Positions 45,563-54,768 of a stretch of DNA of 64,000 nucleotides are shown here, one piece after another. Position 1 is the stretch's first letter. Every line of letters begins with the position of its first letter. Source of the stretch: Stenotrophomonas sp. UBA2302 (lineage in GTDB: Bacteria > Pseudomonadota > Gammaproteobacteria > Xanthomonadales > Xanthomonadaceae); contig DDVW01000057.1 of assembly GCA_002345545.1 (NCBI GenBank), positions 5,277 to 69,276 of the forward strand, given 5' to 3'. Made by a program: the position numbers and the translations under genes. The notes beneath the pieces were generated by a model. That model was not told where the DNA came from. It saw only the letters and a program-made list of their open reading frames with translations, and made no database searches.

Positions 45563-46423
45563 TTACAGCGTGCCGCGGGCGATCAGGGCGATTGCCACCA
45601 CCGCCAGCGCCAGACCGGCGCGGTTCCAGCGGCTGGTTTTCTCGCCGAAGGCGAGCACGCCGACCAGCGCGCCCAGGCACACCACGCCGATATTCATGCC
45701 GGCGAAGACTGTCGCCGGACTGTGCGGCAGCGCCTGGTGCGCGCGCACATAGAACAGGATGTTGCCGAAGTTGAGCAGCCCCAGCAGCAGCCCCCAGCCG
45801 AAGTTGCGGGCGGTGAGCCGCGTCGTGCCGCTGGCGTGGCGTTGCAGCTGCCAGCCCAGCATCAGCACGAAGGCGAGGGCGAAACTGACCAGCAGCGCGG
45901 CGGTGGCGGGCGTGCCGGCGGCGGCCACCTGCTTGAGCAGGATGTCGATCAATGCGAACCCGGCCCACACCGCCAGCAGCCAGCGCCAGCTGGAAGGGGC
46001 GGCGGCTGCGCCATCACCCGCGCGTGCGCTCACCCCGACGATGGCCAGCAGTCCCAGTCCCAGCCCGGCCAGCTTCCAGCCGTTGGCCTGCTCGCCGAAC
46101 AGCACGAAGGCGGCGAGCAGCGACAGCAGCAGCGACAGTCGTTGCGCCACGTCGCTGCGGACGATGCCGGTCTCGCGCACGGCCCGCGCCAGCACCAGGA
46201 AAATACCGGGCAGCAGCAGCGCCAGCCCGAACAGGGCCAGCCAGGGCGTGTGGCCGTTGCCCAGCGCGTGCAGCGAGGGCTTGAGCAGCACCAGTGCCAG
46301 CACGCTGGCGGCCAGGTAATTCCAGGTCACCGCCTGGGCGATATCGATGCCGCGGCGCGGCGCCAGTTTCAGCACGACCGATACCAGCACGCTGCAGGTC
46401 ACGCTCAGGATCAGGAAAAGCAT
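45563..46423 (-). CDS. DMT superfamily (EamA) transporter
   Basis: A 286-residue inner-membrane protein with ten predicted hydrophobic helices in two halves (for example LFGLALLLPGIFLVLARAV and LLLSLLAAFVLFGEQANGW), the mark of EamA-type drug/metabolite exporters. The substrate is unknown. The start at 46423 (MLFLILSVTCSVL) begins directly in the first helix; an upstream in-frame start at 46453 is less likely. It is divergent from the hydrolase gene. Confidence 0.85.
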   Translation of the reverse strand: MLFLILSVTCSVLVSVVLKLAPRRGIDIAQAVTWNYLAASVLALVLLKPSLHALGNGHTPWLALFGLALLLPGIFLVLARAVRETGIVRSDVAQRLSLLLSLLAAFVLFGEQANGWKLAGLGLGLLAIVGVSARAGDGAAAAPSSWRWLLAVWAGFALIDILLKQVAAAGTPATAALLVSFALAFVLMLGWQLQRHASGTTRLTARNFGWGLLLGLLNFGNILFYVRAHQALPHSPATVFAGMNIGVVCLGALVGVLAFGEKTSRWNRAGLALAVVAIALIARGTL

Positions 46424-46472
46424 CAGGGACAACCCACGTGAAGGAAGGAGCAATGAAGCCGCCGGGCGGGGC

Positions 46473-46478
46473 CGGTAT
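46473..46478 (+). promoter_or_regulatory. -10-like box of the hydrolase gene, leaderless spacing
   Basis: TATTAT followed by gacgccc and the ATG at 46486; an alternative ATG at 46477 overlaps this hexamer. Confidence 0.4.
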
Positions 46479-46485
46479 TATGACG

Positions 46486-47160
46486 CCCATGCAAACGCCC
46501 CCCTTTCCCCACGAATCGACGACGCTGACCCTGGCAGGGCCGGTCGGGCCGCTGGAAGTCGCCGTCGACCTGCCCGACGGCGACACCGCGTCGCGTCCGG
46601 TCATCGCGGTCATCTGCCACCCGCTGTCCATCGAAGGTGGCAGCATGCACAACAAGGTGGTGACCCAGGCGGCGCGCGCGCTGCGTGATCTGGGCATCAC
46701 CACGGTGCGCTTCAACTTCCGCAGCGTAGGCGCCTCGGCCGGCACCTACGACAACGGCATCGGAGAAACCGATGATCTGCACGCGGTGTTCAACTGGGTG
46801 CGCAGCCAGTGTCCGCACAGCACGCTGTGGCTGGCCGGTTTCAGCTTCGGCGCCTATGTCTCGCTGCGTGCGGCCGGCGCCTTGCGACCGCAGGCGCTGA
46901 TCTCGATCGCGCCACCGATGGGCCGCCGTACCTGGGATTTCAGCCAGGTGCAGCCGCCATTGAACTGGCTGGTGATCCAGGGCGATGCCGATGAAGTGGT
47001 GGACGCGCAGGCCGTGTACCAGTGGCTGGAAGCGCTGGAGCGCCCGCCGCAGCTGGTGCGCATGCCCGATACCAGCCATTTCTTCCATCGCAAGCTGATC
47101 GACCTGCGTGGGGTGATCCAGCACGAAGTGCGGCGCTGGCTGCCTGACAGCAGCAGCTGA
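46486..47160 (+). CDS. alpha/beta hydrolase (dienelactone-hydrolase-like)
   Basis: A 224-residue cytoplasmic alpha/beta hydrolase. The nucleophile elbow is GFSFGAY, the oxyanion region VICHPLSIEGGSM, an acid in VIQGDADEVVDAQ and the histidine in MPDTSHFFHRKL. It matches the short 'alpha/beta hydrolase' group that resembles YheT/DLH-like proteins of unknown substrate in proteobacteria. The zapE gene starts 10 bases after its stop, so the two are probably co-transcribed. Confidence 0.88.
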   Translation, partial: PMQTPPFPHESTTLTLAGPVGPLEVAVDLPDGDTASRPVIAVICHPLSIEGGSMHNKVVTQAARALRDLGITTVRFNFRSVGASAGTYDNGIGETDDLHAVFNWVRSQCPHSTLWLAGFSFGAYVSLRAAGALRPQALISIAPPMGRRTWDFSQVQPPLNWLVIQGDADEVVDAQAVYQWLEALERPPQLVRMPDTSHFFHRKLIDLRGVIQHEVRRWLPDSSS

Positions 47161-47170
47161 GAGGCCGACG

Positions 47171-48256
47171 ATGACACCTTCACAGCGCTACGCCGCCGGC
47201 GTGGCCCGTGGCGACTGGCGCGACGATGTCGCCCAGCATGCCGCATTGGCCGAACTGGACCGCATCCACGAGGCCATCGTCGACAGTGCGCAGGACGGCT
47301 GGCTGGATCGCCTGTCCGCGTTCTGGAAGAAGCCCGAGCCGGTCCGCGGCCTGTACTTCTGGGGCGGGGTGGGCCGTGGCAAGACCTTCCTGGTGGACCT
47401 GTTCTACGACGGCCTGCCGGTCAAGGAAAAATACCGTACCCACTTCCACCGTTTCATGCGCGGCATCCACGAGCAGCTGCGCGAGCACCAGGGGCAGAGC
47501 GATCCGCTGGCGAAGATCGCCCAGCAGTGGCGCAGCAGCCTGCGGGTGCTGGTGCTGGACGAATTCTTCGTCACCGATATCGGCGATGCGATGCTGCTGG
47601 CGCGGTTGCTGGAGCGGCTGTTCGCCGAAGGCGTCACGCTGGTGACCACCTCCAACACCGCGGTGGAGAACCTGTACCTCAACGGCCTGCAGCGTGACAG
47701 CTTCCTGCCGGCCATCGGCCTGCTGCAGAAGTACTGCGTGGAGCTGTACGCCGAAGGTACCGAGGATTACCGCATGCGCGTGCTGACCCGCTCGCCGGTC
47801 TACCGTGCGCCGCTGGAGGACGACAGCGATGCATGGCTGGGCGGGCGCTGGAAGGAGCTGAGCGGCGGTGGGGCGGCGCAGGCCGGCAACATCCAGATCG
47901 AAGGTCGCAAGATCCCGGTGCGCGGCCGTGGCAAGAGCATCGTCTGGTTCGATTTTTCCGCCCTGTGCGAAGGCCCGCGCGGGCCGTCGGACTACATCGA
48001 GATCGCGCGCGAGTTCACCACCGTGCTGCTCGGCGGCATTCCGCATTTCGACCGCATGAACGAGGATGCCGCGCGCCGTTTCGTCAACCTGATCGACGAG
48101 CTGTACGACCGCCAGGTCAACCTGGTCTGCACCGCGCAGGACCCGCCGCCGCTGCTGTACTCGGGCACCCGCCTGGCCGGTGCGTTCGAGCGCACCGCCA
48201 GCCGCCTGATCGAAATGCAGAGTGCCGAGTACCTGGGAACCGCGCACCGCAACTAG
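47171..48256 (+). CDS. zapE: ZapE, AFG1-family ATPase of cell division
   Basis: ZapE is a cytoplasmic ATPase that acts on FtsZ late in division, needed mainly under low oxygen or heat. The 361-residue protein has a Walker A GGVGRGKT at 65-72, a Walker B in VLVLDEFFVTDIGDAM, the sensor TTSNTAVENLY and the family-specific DGLQR-type and end segments. GAGGCC lies before the ATG. It follows the hydrolase gene by 10 bases. Confidence 0.95.
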   Translation: MTPSQRYAAGVARGDWRDDVAQHAALAELDRIHEAIVDSAQDGWLDRLSAFWKKPEPVRGLYFWGGVGRGKTFLVDLFYDGLPVKEKYRTHFHRFMRGIHEQLREHQGQSDPLAKIAQQWRSSLRVLVLDEFFVTDIGDAMLLARLLERLFAEGVTLVTTSNTAVENLYLNGLQRDSFLPAIGLLQKYCVELYAEGTEDYRMRVLTRSPVYRAPLEDDSDAWLGGRWKELSGGGAAQAGNIQIEGRKIPVRGRGKSIVWFDFSALCEGPRGPSDYIEIAREFTTVLLGGIPHFDRMNEDAARRFVNLIDELYDRQVNLVCTAQDPPPLLYSGTRLAGAFERTASRLIEMQSAEYLGTAHRN

Positions 48257-48347
48257 CGGCGCCCGGTTCAACCCCGTTTCGTGCGCTCATCCGTTCCTCT
48301 CCCTGCATGCCGCCATGGCGGTCCCACGCACGCAACGGAGCAAGCAG

Positions 48348-49844
48348 ATGAAGCGTACCCGCACGTCCTCCCGGCACCTGCCGGCCTGTTCGATGGCCTT
48401 CGCGCTGACGGTGCTCGCCGGTTGGCCGGCACTGGCTGGCGAGCCGCTGTGGCCCGAGCCCGCCAGCGCCGTCGCCGGGCAGGCGGTCCCGCAGCAGTCG
48501 CGTCAGCGCCAGACCAGCCCGAATTTCCGGGCGCCCACCGCTACCGTCTGCAGCGACGTGCCGCGGATGCACGAGGTACCCGATCCGCAGCCGCAGGTGC
48601 AACGGCGGCGTGGTGAATCGACACTGACGCGCAAGCATGTCGGGGCACGGCATGAAGCCGTCATGCCGGCGCCTGCGGCCCCTGCACCTCCGGCGCCGGT
48701 GGCCTCGGCCGCGCTTGATGCGGTCGCAGTTGCGGTCACGGCCGAGGCCAAGGCCGGCAGCATGCGCATACCGCCGCGCCGGCCGCTGCCGCCGGTACCG
48801 CAGCAGCAGGGACCGGTGACTGCCGGGGTGGTTGATGACAACGCCGACTTCGGCGGCTTCCGCCAGTTCCTGCAACGCCACCCGCAGGCGCAGCAGCTCG
48901 GGCGGGATACCAGTGTGCGCCAGCAGCTGCGCGTGGTCGACACGCAGGGCCGGCCGGTAGCCGATGCCGAGGTGGCGGTGAGTGCGGCCAGTGGCGCCCG
49001 CATGTGGGCGCGCACCGATGCCGGTGGCAAGGTGTGGCTGCATCCCAACGCCTTCGATGATCGCGATTCGGACAGCTACCGGATCGATGTGCGCCACGCG
49101 GGCCGGACAGCGCAGGCGCAGCTGCGGCGTGGCCAGAAAAACACCCTGGACGTTGTGCTCGTCGCAGCGCCGGTGCCGGCGCGGGCAAAGCTGGATCTGG
49201 TGTTCATGGTCGATGCCACCGGCTCGATGGGTGACGAGATCGACAAGCTGCGGGGCTCGCTGCAGGGCATCGTGCGCGAGATCGGCCGGCTGCCGTCCAA
49301 TCCGGACATCTGTCTGGGGCTGGTCACCTACCGTGACCGTGGCGACGAGTACTTCGTGCGCAGTTGGGACCTGAGCGGCAATGTCACCGCTTTCCAGCAG
49401 GTACTCGACGGCGTGCGCGCCAACGGTGGTGGCGACACTCCCGAGGCGATGAACGAGGCCTTCGACCATGCGGTACAGACGCTGACCTGGCGTGGAACGG
49501 GCACCACCCGGTTGCTGCTGTCGCTGGCCGATGCGCCGCCGCACATGGACTATCCGCAGCCGCACTACGACAGCACGATGCTTGCCGCGCTGGGCAAGGG
49601 CATCAAGGTGCTGAGCGTGGCCGCTTCCGGGCAGGACACCACCGGCGAGATCGTGCAGCGGCAGATCGCCCAGTACACCGGCGGGCGCTTCATCTTCCTC
49701 ACCTACAAGGATGCGGAAAACCCGGGCAGCGGACCGGGTACTGAAACCGTGCACGAGGTGTCCAACTACTCGGTGGACACCCTGGACCAGCTGGTGGTGC
49801 GGCTGGTGCGCGAGGAGCTGGCGCAGCTGCCGGCAGGCGGCTGA
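48348..49844 (+). CDS. secreted von Willebrand factor A domain protein
   Basis: A 498-residue protein of unknown role. A signal peptide (about residues 1-30, ending GWPALAG) is followed by a disordered Pro/Ala/Arg-rich stretch to about 165, a carboxypeptidase-regulatory-like beta-sandwich (VVDTQGRPVADAEVAVSAASG), and a VWA domain with the MIDAS motif Asp289-A-T-G-Ser293 and GGGDTPEAM downstream supplying further metal ligands. Metal-dependent adhesion or complex assembly in the periplasm or outside is likely. It has its own leader and no obvious partner; the Na/Pi transporter converges on it. Confidence 0.85.
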   Translation: MKRTRTSSRHLPACSMAFALTVLAGWPALAGEPLWPEPASAVAGQAVPQQSRQRQTSPNFRAPTATVCSDVPRMHEVPDPQPQVQRRRGESTLTRKHVGARHEAVMPAPAAPAPPAPVASAALDAVAVAVTAEAKAGSMRIPPRRPLPPVPQQQGPVTAGVVDDNADFGGFRQFLQRHPQAQQLGRDTSVRQQLRVVDTQGRPVADAEVAVSAASGARMWARTDAGGKVWLHPNAFDDRDSDSYRIDVRHAGRTAQAQLRRGQKNTLDVVLVAAPVPARAKLDLVFMVDATGSMGDEIDKLRGSLQGIVREIGRLPSNPDICLGLVTYRDRGDEYFVRSWDLSGNVTAFQQVLDGVRANGGGDTPEAMNEAFDHAVQTLTWRGTGTTRLLLSLADAPPHMDYPQPHYDSTMLAALGKGIKVLSVAASGQDTTGEIVQRQIAQYTGGRFIFLTYKDAENPGSGPGTETVHEVSNYSVDTLDQLVVRLVREELAQLPAGG

Positions 49845-49862
49845 GCCGGCGGCCGGCGTGGC

Positions 49863-51701
49863 TCAGGACAGGGCGGATGCTTCGCCCTCGTCCTGGAACA
49901 GCCCGCTCCAGGACAGGCCGTGGCGGTGGCCATCGCCCAGCAGCAGCACCTGGTGCAGGTTGCGCACGATGCGCTGGGCATAGCCCAGGTCGTTGACCAG
50001 CGAACCGAGCTGGCTGCCGTCCAGGCGGCCATCCCGGACGGCGGCGAACAGGCGCGCGGTGAATTCCTCCTTGAAGGCCTGCATGCGCGGTTCCAGTGCC
50101 TGCAGCTCGTGCCGCCAGCGCTGCGGGTCGTCATGCTGCTGGCCGCAGCGCACCAGCCAGGCCAGCGCATCGAGCAGCTGCAGGCGCAGCTCGCGGTAGG
50201 CCTCGGCGGCGGCATTGCCGGCCTGTGCTTCGGCACCGGCATGGCGCTTGAGGTTGGCCTGCAGCTGATGCGCGTCCTTGACCGCCTTGACCAGCTGCGA
50301 GGCGGCTTCCTGGCCGTTGCGCCACCACTGCTGCTGGACTGCATCGAGCGGCTGTTCGAAGCGGCCGATGAAGCGCAGCAGTTCGCCATACAGCGGCTTG
50401 ACGTGCTGGCGGTACAGCGCCTCGCTGTCCACGTGCGAGCGCTGCAGGCGCTGGCGCAGCACGGCGGCGTCGCGCTGCGGCGAATCCAGTTCGTCGGGCG
50501 GGCAGTACAGGGCCTGGCCGATGACCTCCAGGCTGATCCGGCCCAGATGGTGCAGCTCCTGGCTGAAGGCCTCGGTGGCGCTGTCGGCGCTGAGCAGTGC
50601 GCTGTCGGTCAGATAGGGCGAGCGGTTTGGTGTCGGGCCGCTGGCGATCTCGGCGATCAGCCCGACCGCTTGCGGGCGGTCGGGCAGCCAGCGTTCCAGC
50701 AGTGCCGCGAAGGCCGGCTGCCACGGCCAGAACAGCGCGACGCCCAATGCGTTTATCAGGGTGTGGAACAGGGCCAGCTGGATCAGCGCGTTGTCGCCCA
50801 TGCCGGCCACCGCGGTGAGCCATAGCACCGCCGCCTGCAGCAGCGGCAGCGCCAGCAATGCCAGCGATGCGGTGGTGACGTTGAACAGCACGTGCGCCAG
50901 CGCCAGCCGCTGCCCGGCGCGGTTGCCGCCGATGTAGCCCATCACGCCGGTGGTCACGCTGCTGCCGACGTTCGAACCGATGGCGATGGCCAGGCTCTGC
51001 GCCGGCTCCAGCTGCCCCTGTGACAGCGCGGCCAGGGTCAGCATCAAGGTGGCGTGGGAGGACTGCACGATCACCGTCAGCCCCAGTCCCACCGCCACGA
51101 ACAGCAACGTGCCGGCCCAGCCATCGGCGGCATAGCGGCCCAGCTCGATGGTGGCCATCGCCGAGAAGCCGTGCTTGATCTGGTCGATGGCCAGGAAGAT
51201 GAAGGCGATGCCGACCACCAGTCGTCCTGCCGCCGCGCCCTGGGGGCCGGTGTAGCGCGCCAGCACGCCGAACACCAGCAGCGGCAGCGCCAGCGGCGAC
51301 AGGCTCAGGTTTTGCCCGGCCAGCGCCAGCAGCCAGATGCCGCTGGTGGCGCCGAGGTTGGCGCCCAGCAGCACCGCGATCGCGCCGCCCAGCTGGATCA
51401 GCCCGGTGCCAAGGAAGGCGATGGTCAGCAGCGACACCAGCGTGCTGGACTGCAGCAGCAGGGTCGCGCCGCCGCCGAACAGCAGGCCCTTGAACGGGGT
51501 GGCGGTACTGCGCGCCAGCAGCCTTTCCATACGGCCACCGGCCAGCTCTTTGAGGCCCTGCTCCAGGCACTGCATGCCGAACAGGAACAGCGCCAGCCCG
51601 GCGCACAGCTGCAACCAGCCGGCGCTGTAGTGGAACGAGGCGCCCAGCAGCAACACCAGCACCGCCACAGCGATCCATTTGAACGTCTGTTTCACGGCCA
51701 C
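49863..51701 (-). CDS. Na+/phosphate cotransporter family protein with PhoU-like C-terminal domain
   Basis: A 612-residue inner-membrane protein of the NptA/PNaS family. The two inverted QSS repeats are visible: GGGATLLLQSSTLVSLL and GLTVIVQSSHATLMLTL, with GANLGATSG and GSNVGSSVTTG as the paired loops. About nine helices end near residue 345; the C-terminal ~250 residues are a PhoU-like helical domain. It should import phosphate with sodium or adjust phosphate export. A GTG at 51701 is taken as the start; GTG at 51695 is possible. Confidence 0.9.
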   Translation of the reverse strand: MAVKQTFKWIAVAVLVLLLGASFHYSAGWLQLCAGLALFLFGMQCLEQGLKELAGGRMERLLARSTATPFKGLLFGGGATLLLQSSTLVSLLTIAFLGTGLIQLGGAIAVLLGANLGATSGIWLLALAGQNLSLSPLALPLLVFGVLARYTGPQGAAAGRLVVGIAFIFLAIDQIKHGFSAMATIELGRYAADGWAGTLLFVAVGLGLTVIVQSSHATLMLTLAALSQGQLEPAQSLAIAIGSNVGSSVTTGVMGYIGGNRAGQRLALAHVLFNVTTASLALLALPLLQAAVLWLTAVAGMGDNALIQLALFHTLINALGVALFWPWQPAFAALLERWLPDRPQAVGLIAEIASGPTPNRSPYLTDSALLSADSATEAFSQELHHLGRISLEVIGQALYCPPDELDSPQRDAAVLRQRLQRSHVDSEALYRQHVKPLYGELLRFIGRFEQPLDAVQQQWWRNGQEAASQLVKAVKDAHQLQANLKRHAGAEAQAGNAAAEAYRELRLQLLDALAWLVRCGQQHDDPQRWRHELQALEPRMQAFKEEFTARLFAAVRDGRLDGSQLGSLVNDLGYAQRIVRNLHQVLLLGDGHRHGLSWSGLFQDEGEASALS

Positions 51702-51815
51702 GGTCCGCAGGAAGGGTCGGGGATTGAACCAGCTTTGAGAAAAATATGCTGCCGTCCGGCGATGCCCCGCAACCGTGGCGGGACAAGCTTGCGGCCGGGT
51801 TGTGCACAGGCTTGT

Positions 51816-51863
51816 TCACAATATCTAGTGTTGCGGCTGTCACTTTTGCCCAGTATCTTGTGC
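51816..51863. promoter_or_regulatory. pair of NrdR boxes before nrdA
   Basis: Box 1 (51816-51831, TCACAATATCTAGTGT) is a near-perfect match to the NrdR consensus ACACwATATATwGTGT. Box 2 (51848-51863, GCCCAGTATCTTGTGC) is weaker. They start 32 bases apart, the three-turn spacing typical of NrdR pairs. Box 1 touches the -35 and box 2 covers the -10, so NrdR bound with dATP/ATP should repress. Confidence 0.8.
51831..51859 (+). promoter_or_regulatory. sigma70-type promoter of nrdAB
   Basis: TTGCGG at 51831-51836, a 17-base spacer and TATCTT at 51854-51859, giving a predicted start near 51866, just where the riboswitch begins. Confidence 0.6.
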
Positions 51864-51865
51864 GC

Positions 51866-52062
51866 GTCGGTTCCACCGAGCAGCAACCAGGTGGACTAAG
51901 AGGGAAGCTGGTGACGCCTGTCCGGGCCATTCCAGCACTGCCCCGCAGCGGTAATTGGGAACGAATCCGTCACACAGCACTGGGGCCAGCGGCCTTGGGA
52001 AGCGGCGGACAAGGAGAAGGCCCGCGCCTTCGCGCCCATGAGTCCGAAGACCTGCCGACAGC
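51866..52062 (+). ncRNA. cobalamin (B12) riboswitch in the nrdA leader
   Basis: The leader holds the conserved parts of the adenosylcobalamin aptamer in order: GGTTCC at 51869, the AGGGAAGCTGGTG stretch at 51900-51913, the B12-box region CCAGCACTGCCCCGCAGCGG at 51932-51951, CACTGGGGCC after 51975, GGGAAGCGGCGGAC and finally GAGTCCGAAGACCTGCCG at about 52040-52057. Downstream a CCGCGCG/CGCGCGG hairpin (52062-52083) and a GGGGGGAGA tract could form the expression platform that hides or exposes later signals. B12 should lower nrdAB expression. About 200 more leader bases follow before the GTG. Confidence 0.85.
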
Positions 52063-52258
52063 CGCGCGAAGCACACCGCGCGGTGCCGGCCGCGCGAATC
52101 TCCGGGGGGAGATGGTCGGTGAATCACGTGTCGTGGCGGGGGCCTTGCCGGTCCGCGCGTCGCGGCCCGTGCGACACCGCGTCCCCATGCTGTGGATCCG
52201 CCGGCCCCGCCACCTGTCGAGGGACGGGAGCCGCGTGCATCACGCATGGAGAAACGCC

Positions 52259-54652
52259 GTGACCATTTCCGAAACGCCCGCCGCCGTTGCCGATGCCACG
52301 GCAGACGGATTCCTGTTGACCCCGCCGCCGACGGCCACCGCGATGAGCGTGACCAAGCGCAACGGCAGCATCGAAGCGGTGGACTTGAACAAGATCGTGC
52401 GCGCGATCGGCCGCTGCTGCGACGGCCTGCACGCGGTGGACCCGATGCGGGTGGCCACGCGCACCATCTCCGGCCTGTACAACGGCGCCACCACCGCCGA
52501 GCTGGACGAGCTGTCCATCCGCACCGCCGCCCTGCTGATCGGCGAGGAACCCGAATACGGTCGCCTGGCCGCCCGCCTGCTGGCCAACTTCATTGCCAAG
52601 GAAGTGTCCGGCCAGGGCATCCATGCCTTTTCGCAGTCGGTCAGCCACGGCCATGAGGTCGGCCTGATCAACGACCGCCTGCTGGAGTTCGTGCAGGTCA
52701 ATGCGCGCAAGCTCAACGACGCCATCGACCCGGCGTATGACCTGAACTTTGATTACTTCGGCCTGCGCACGCTGTATGACCGCTATCTGCTGCGCCACCC
52801 GCACAACCGCAAGGTCATTGAAACCCCGCAGCAGTTCTTCCTGCGCATTGCCAGCGCGCTGAGCGAGGACGTGCCCGAGGCGCTGGCGTTGTACCAGCGC
52901 ATGGGGCAGCTGGATTACCTGCCGTCCAGCCCGACGCTGTTCAATGCCGGCACCGTGCACGAGCAGCTGTCCTCGTGCTTCCTGCTGGATTCGCCGCAGG
53001 ATTCGCTGGAGTCGATCTACGCCAAATACGGCGATATCGCGCAGCTGTCCAAGTTCAGTGGTGGCATCGGCGTGAGCTGGTCGCGGGTACGTGCGCGCGG
53101 CGCGCTGATCCGTTCCACCAACGGCCATTCCAACGGCATTGTGCCGTGGCTGAAGACGCTCGATTCCTCGGTGGCCGCGGTAAACCAGGGCGGCAAGCGC
53201 AAGGGTGCGGCGTGCGTGTATCTGGAAACCTGGCACGCCGATATCGAGGATTTCCTCGAGCTGCGCGACAACGCCGGTGACGAGGCGCGCCGCACCCACA
53301 ACCTCAACCTCGCCAACTGGGTGCCGGACCTGTTCATGGCCCGCGTGGAGGCCGACCAGCAATGGTCGCTGTTCGATCCGGGCGTGGTGCCGGAGCTGAC
53401 CGATCTGTACGGCGACGCGTTCGAGCGCGCCTATGTGCAGGCGGAAATGCAGGGCAAGGCCACCCGGAGCATTTCCGCGCGCAAGCTGTACGCGCGGATG
53501 ATGCGCACGCTGGCCGAGACCGGCAACGGCTGGATGACCTTCAAGGACAAGTGCAACCTGGCCAGCAACCAGACCCTGCGTCCGGGCAACGTGATCCACC
53601 TGTCCAACCTGTGCACCGAGATTCTGGAGATCACCTCCAACGACGAGACCGCGGTGTGCAACCTGGGCTCGATCAACCTGGGCAACCACTTCGACGCGCA
53701 CGGCGATTTCGATTTCGAAAAACTGGCCGAAACCGTACGCCTGGCCGTGCGCCAGCTCGACCGCGTCATCGACCTGAACTTCTATCCGATCGAGACCGCC
53801 CGTCGCGGCAACCTGCGCTGGCGCCCGGTCGGCTTGGGCTGCATGGGCCTGCAGGACGTGTTCTTCCGCAAGCGGCTGCCGTTCGATTCGGAGCCGGCGC
53901 GCGCGCTGTCCAAGCAGATCGCCGAGACGATCTACTTCCACGCGCTGGAGACCTCCTGCGAGCTGGCCGTCGAGCGCGGTCCGCATCCGTCGTTCAACGA
54001 TACCCGTGCCGCCAGCGGTGCGCTGCAGTTCGACGCGTGGAATATCGCCCCGGTGGATGTGGCGCGATGGGATGCCTTGCGGGCGCGCATCCAGCAGCAC
54101 GGCTTGCGCAACTCGCTGCTGATCGCCATCGCCCCGACCGCGACCATCGCATCGATCGCCGGCTGCTACGAATGCGTGGAGCCGCAGGTGTCCAACCTGT
54201 TCAAGCGCGAAACGCTGTCCGGCGACTTCCTGCAGGTCAACCGCTATCTGGTCGGCGAGTTGAAGCAGCTCGGCCTGTGGACGGCGGAGATGCGCGATGC
54301 CATCAAGCTGGCCGACGGCTCGATCCAGAACCTGCCGCAGATTCCCGAGCCGCTGCGACAGGTGTACCGCACCGCGTGGGAGCTGCCGATGCGCGCGCTG
54401 ATCGACATGGCCGCCGACCGCGGCGCCTTCATCGACCAGTCGGCCTCGCTCAACCTGTTCATGGAAAGCCCGAACATCGGCGCGATGTCGTCGATGTACA
54501 TGTACGCGTGGAAGCAGGGCATCAAGACCACCTACTACCTGCGTTCGCGTCCGGCTACGAAGATCGCCAAGACCACGGTCAGCAGCTACACACCGGCCGA
54601 AGCGGTGGCCTGCTCGCTGGAGAACCCGGAAAGCTGCGAGGCCTGCCAGTAA
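52259..54652 (+). CDS. nrdA: class Ia ribonucleoside-diphosphate reductase alpha subunit
   Basis: Reduces ribonucleotides to deoxyribonucleotides under oxygen. The 797-residue protein has an N-terminal ATP-cone (about residues 28-120: SVTKRNGSIEAVDLNKIVRA), the first redox cysteine in LSSCFLLDS, the active-site loop LSNLCTEILEI with Asn, Cys and Glu, the second redox cysteine in TAVCNLGSINLGN, and a C-terminal CEAC pair that passes electrons from thioredoxin/glutaredoxin. A GTG at 52259 with GGAGAA upstream is the best start; the ATG at 52343 would remove the N-terminal 28 residues before the ATP-cone. Expression is under NrdR boxes and a B12 riboswitch. Confidence 0.95.
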   Translation: MTISETPAAVADATADGFLLTPPPTATAMSVTKRNGSIEAVDLNKIVRAIGRCCDGLHAVDPMRVATRTISGLYNGATTAELDELSIRTAALLIGEEPEYGRLAARLLANFIAKEVSGQGIHAFSQSVSHGHEVGLINDRLLEFVQVNARKLNDAIDPAYDLNFDYFGLRTLYDRYLLRHPHNRKVIETPQQFFLRIASALSEDVPEALALYQRMGQLDYLPSSPTLFNAGTVHEQLSSCFLLDSPQDSLESIYAKYGDIAQLSKFSGGIGVSWSRVRARGALIRSTNGHSNGIVPWLKTLDSSVAAVNQGGKRKGAACVYLETWHADIEDFLELRDNAGDEARRTHNLNLANWVPDLFMARVEADQQWSLFDPGVVPELTDLYGDAFERAYVQAEMQGKATRSISARKLYARMMRTLAETGNGWMTFKDKCNLASNQTLRPGNVIHLSNLCTEILEITSNDETAVCNLGSINLGNHFDAHGDFDFEKLAETVRLAVRQLDRVIDLNFYPIETARRGNLRWRPVGLGCMGLQDVFFRKRLPFDSEPARALSKQIAETIYFHALETSCELAVERGPHPSFNDTRAASGALQFDAWNIAPVDVARWDALRARIQQHGLRNSLLIAIAPTATIASIAGCYECVEPQVSNLFKRETLSGDFLQVNRYLVGELKQLGLWTAEMRDAIKLADGSIQNLPQIPEPLRQVYRTAWELPMRALIDMAADRGAFIDQSASLNLFMESPNIGAMSSMYMYAWKQGIKTTYYLRSRPATKIAKTTVSSYTPAEAVACSLENPESCEACQ

Positions 54653-54768
54653 GTCCCATCACACCGCCGCCGGAGACAGCGGCGGCGGTCATGCGGCATG
54701 TCCGCTACCTGCATGCAGGTTTCCATGGCGTCCCTCGGGAGGCCGCAACGAATAAAGAGAAAATTTCC

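Noticed and set aside
49986..51899. Whether 51.7-52.2 kb holds an extended N terminus of NrdA (open frame from 51746)
   Set aside because: The frame is open by chance: the region contains a riboswitch and NrdR boxes, the translation is unlike any RNR, and a GTG with GGAGAA at 52259 gives the normal NrdA start.
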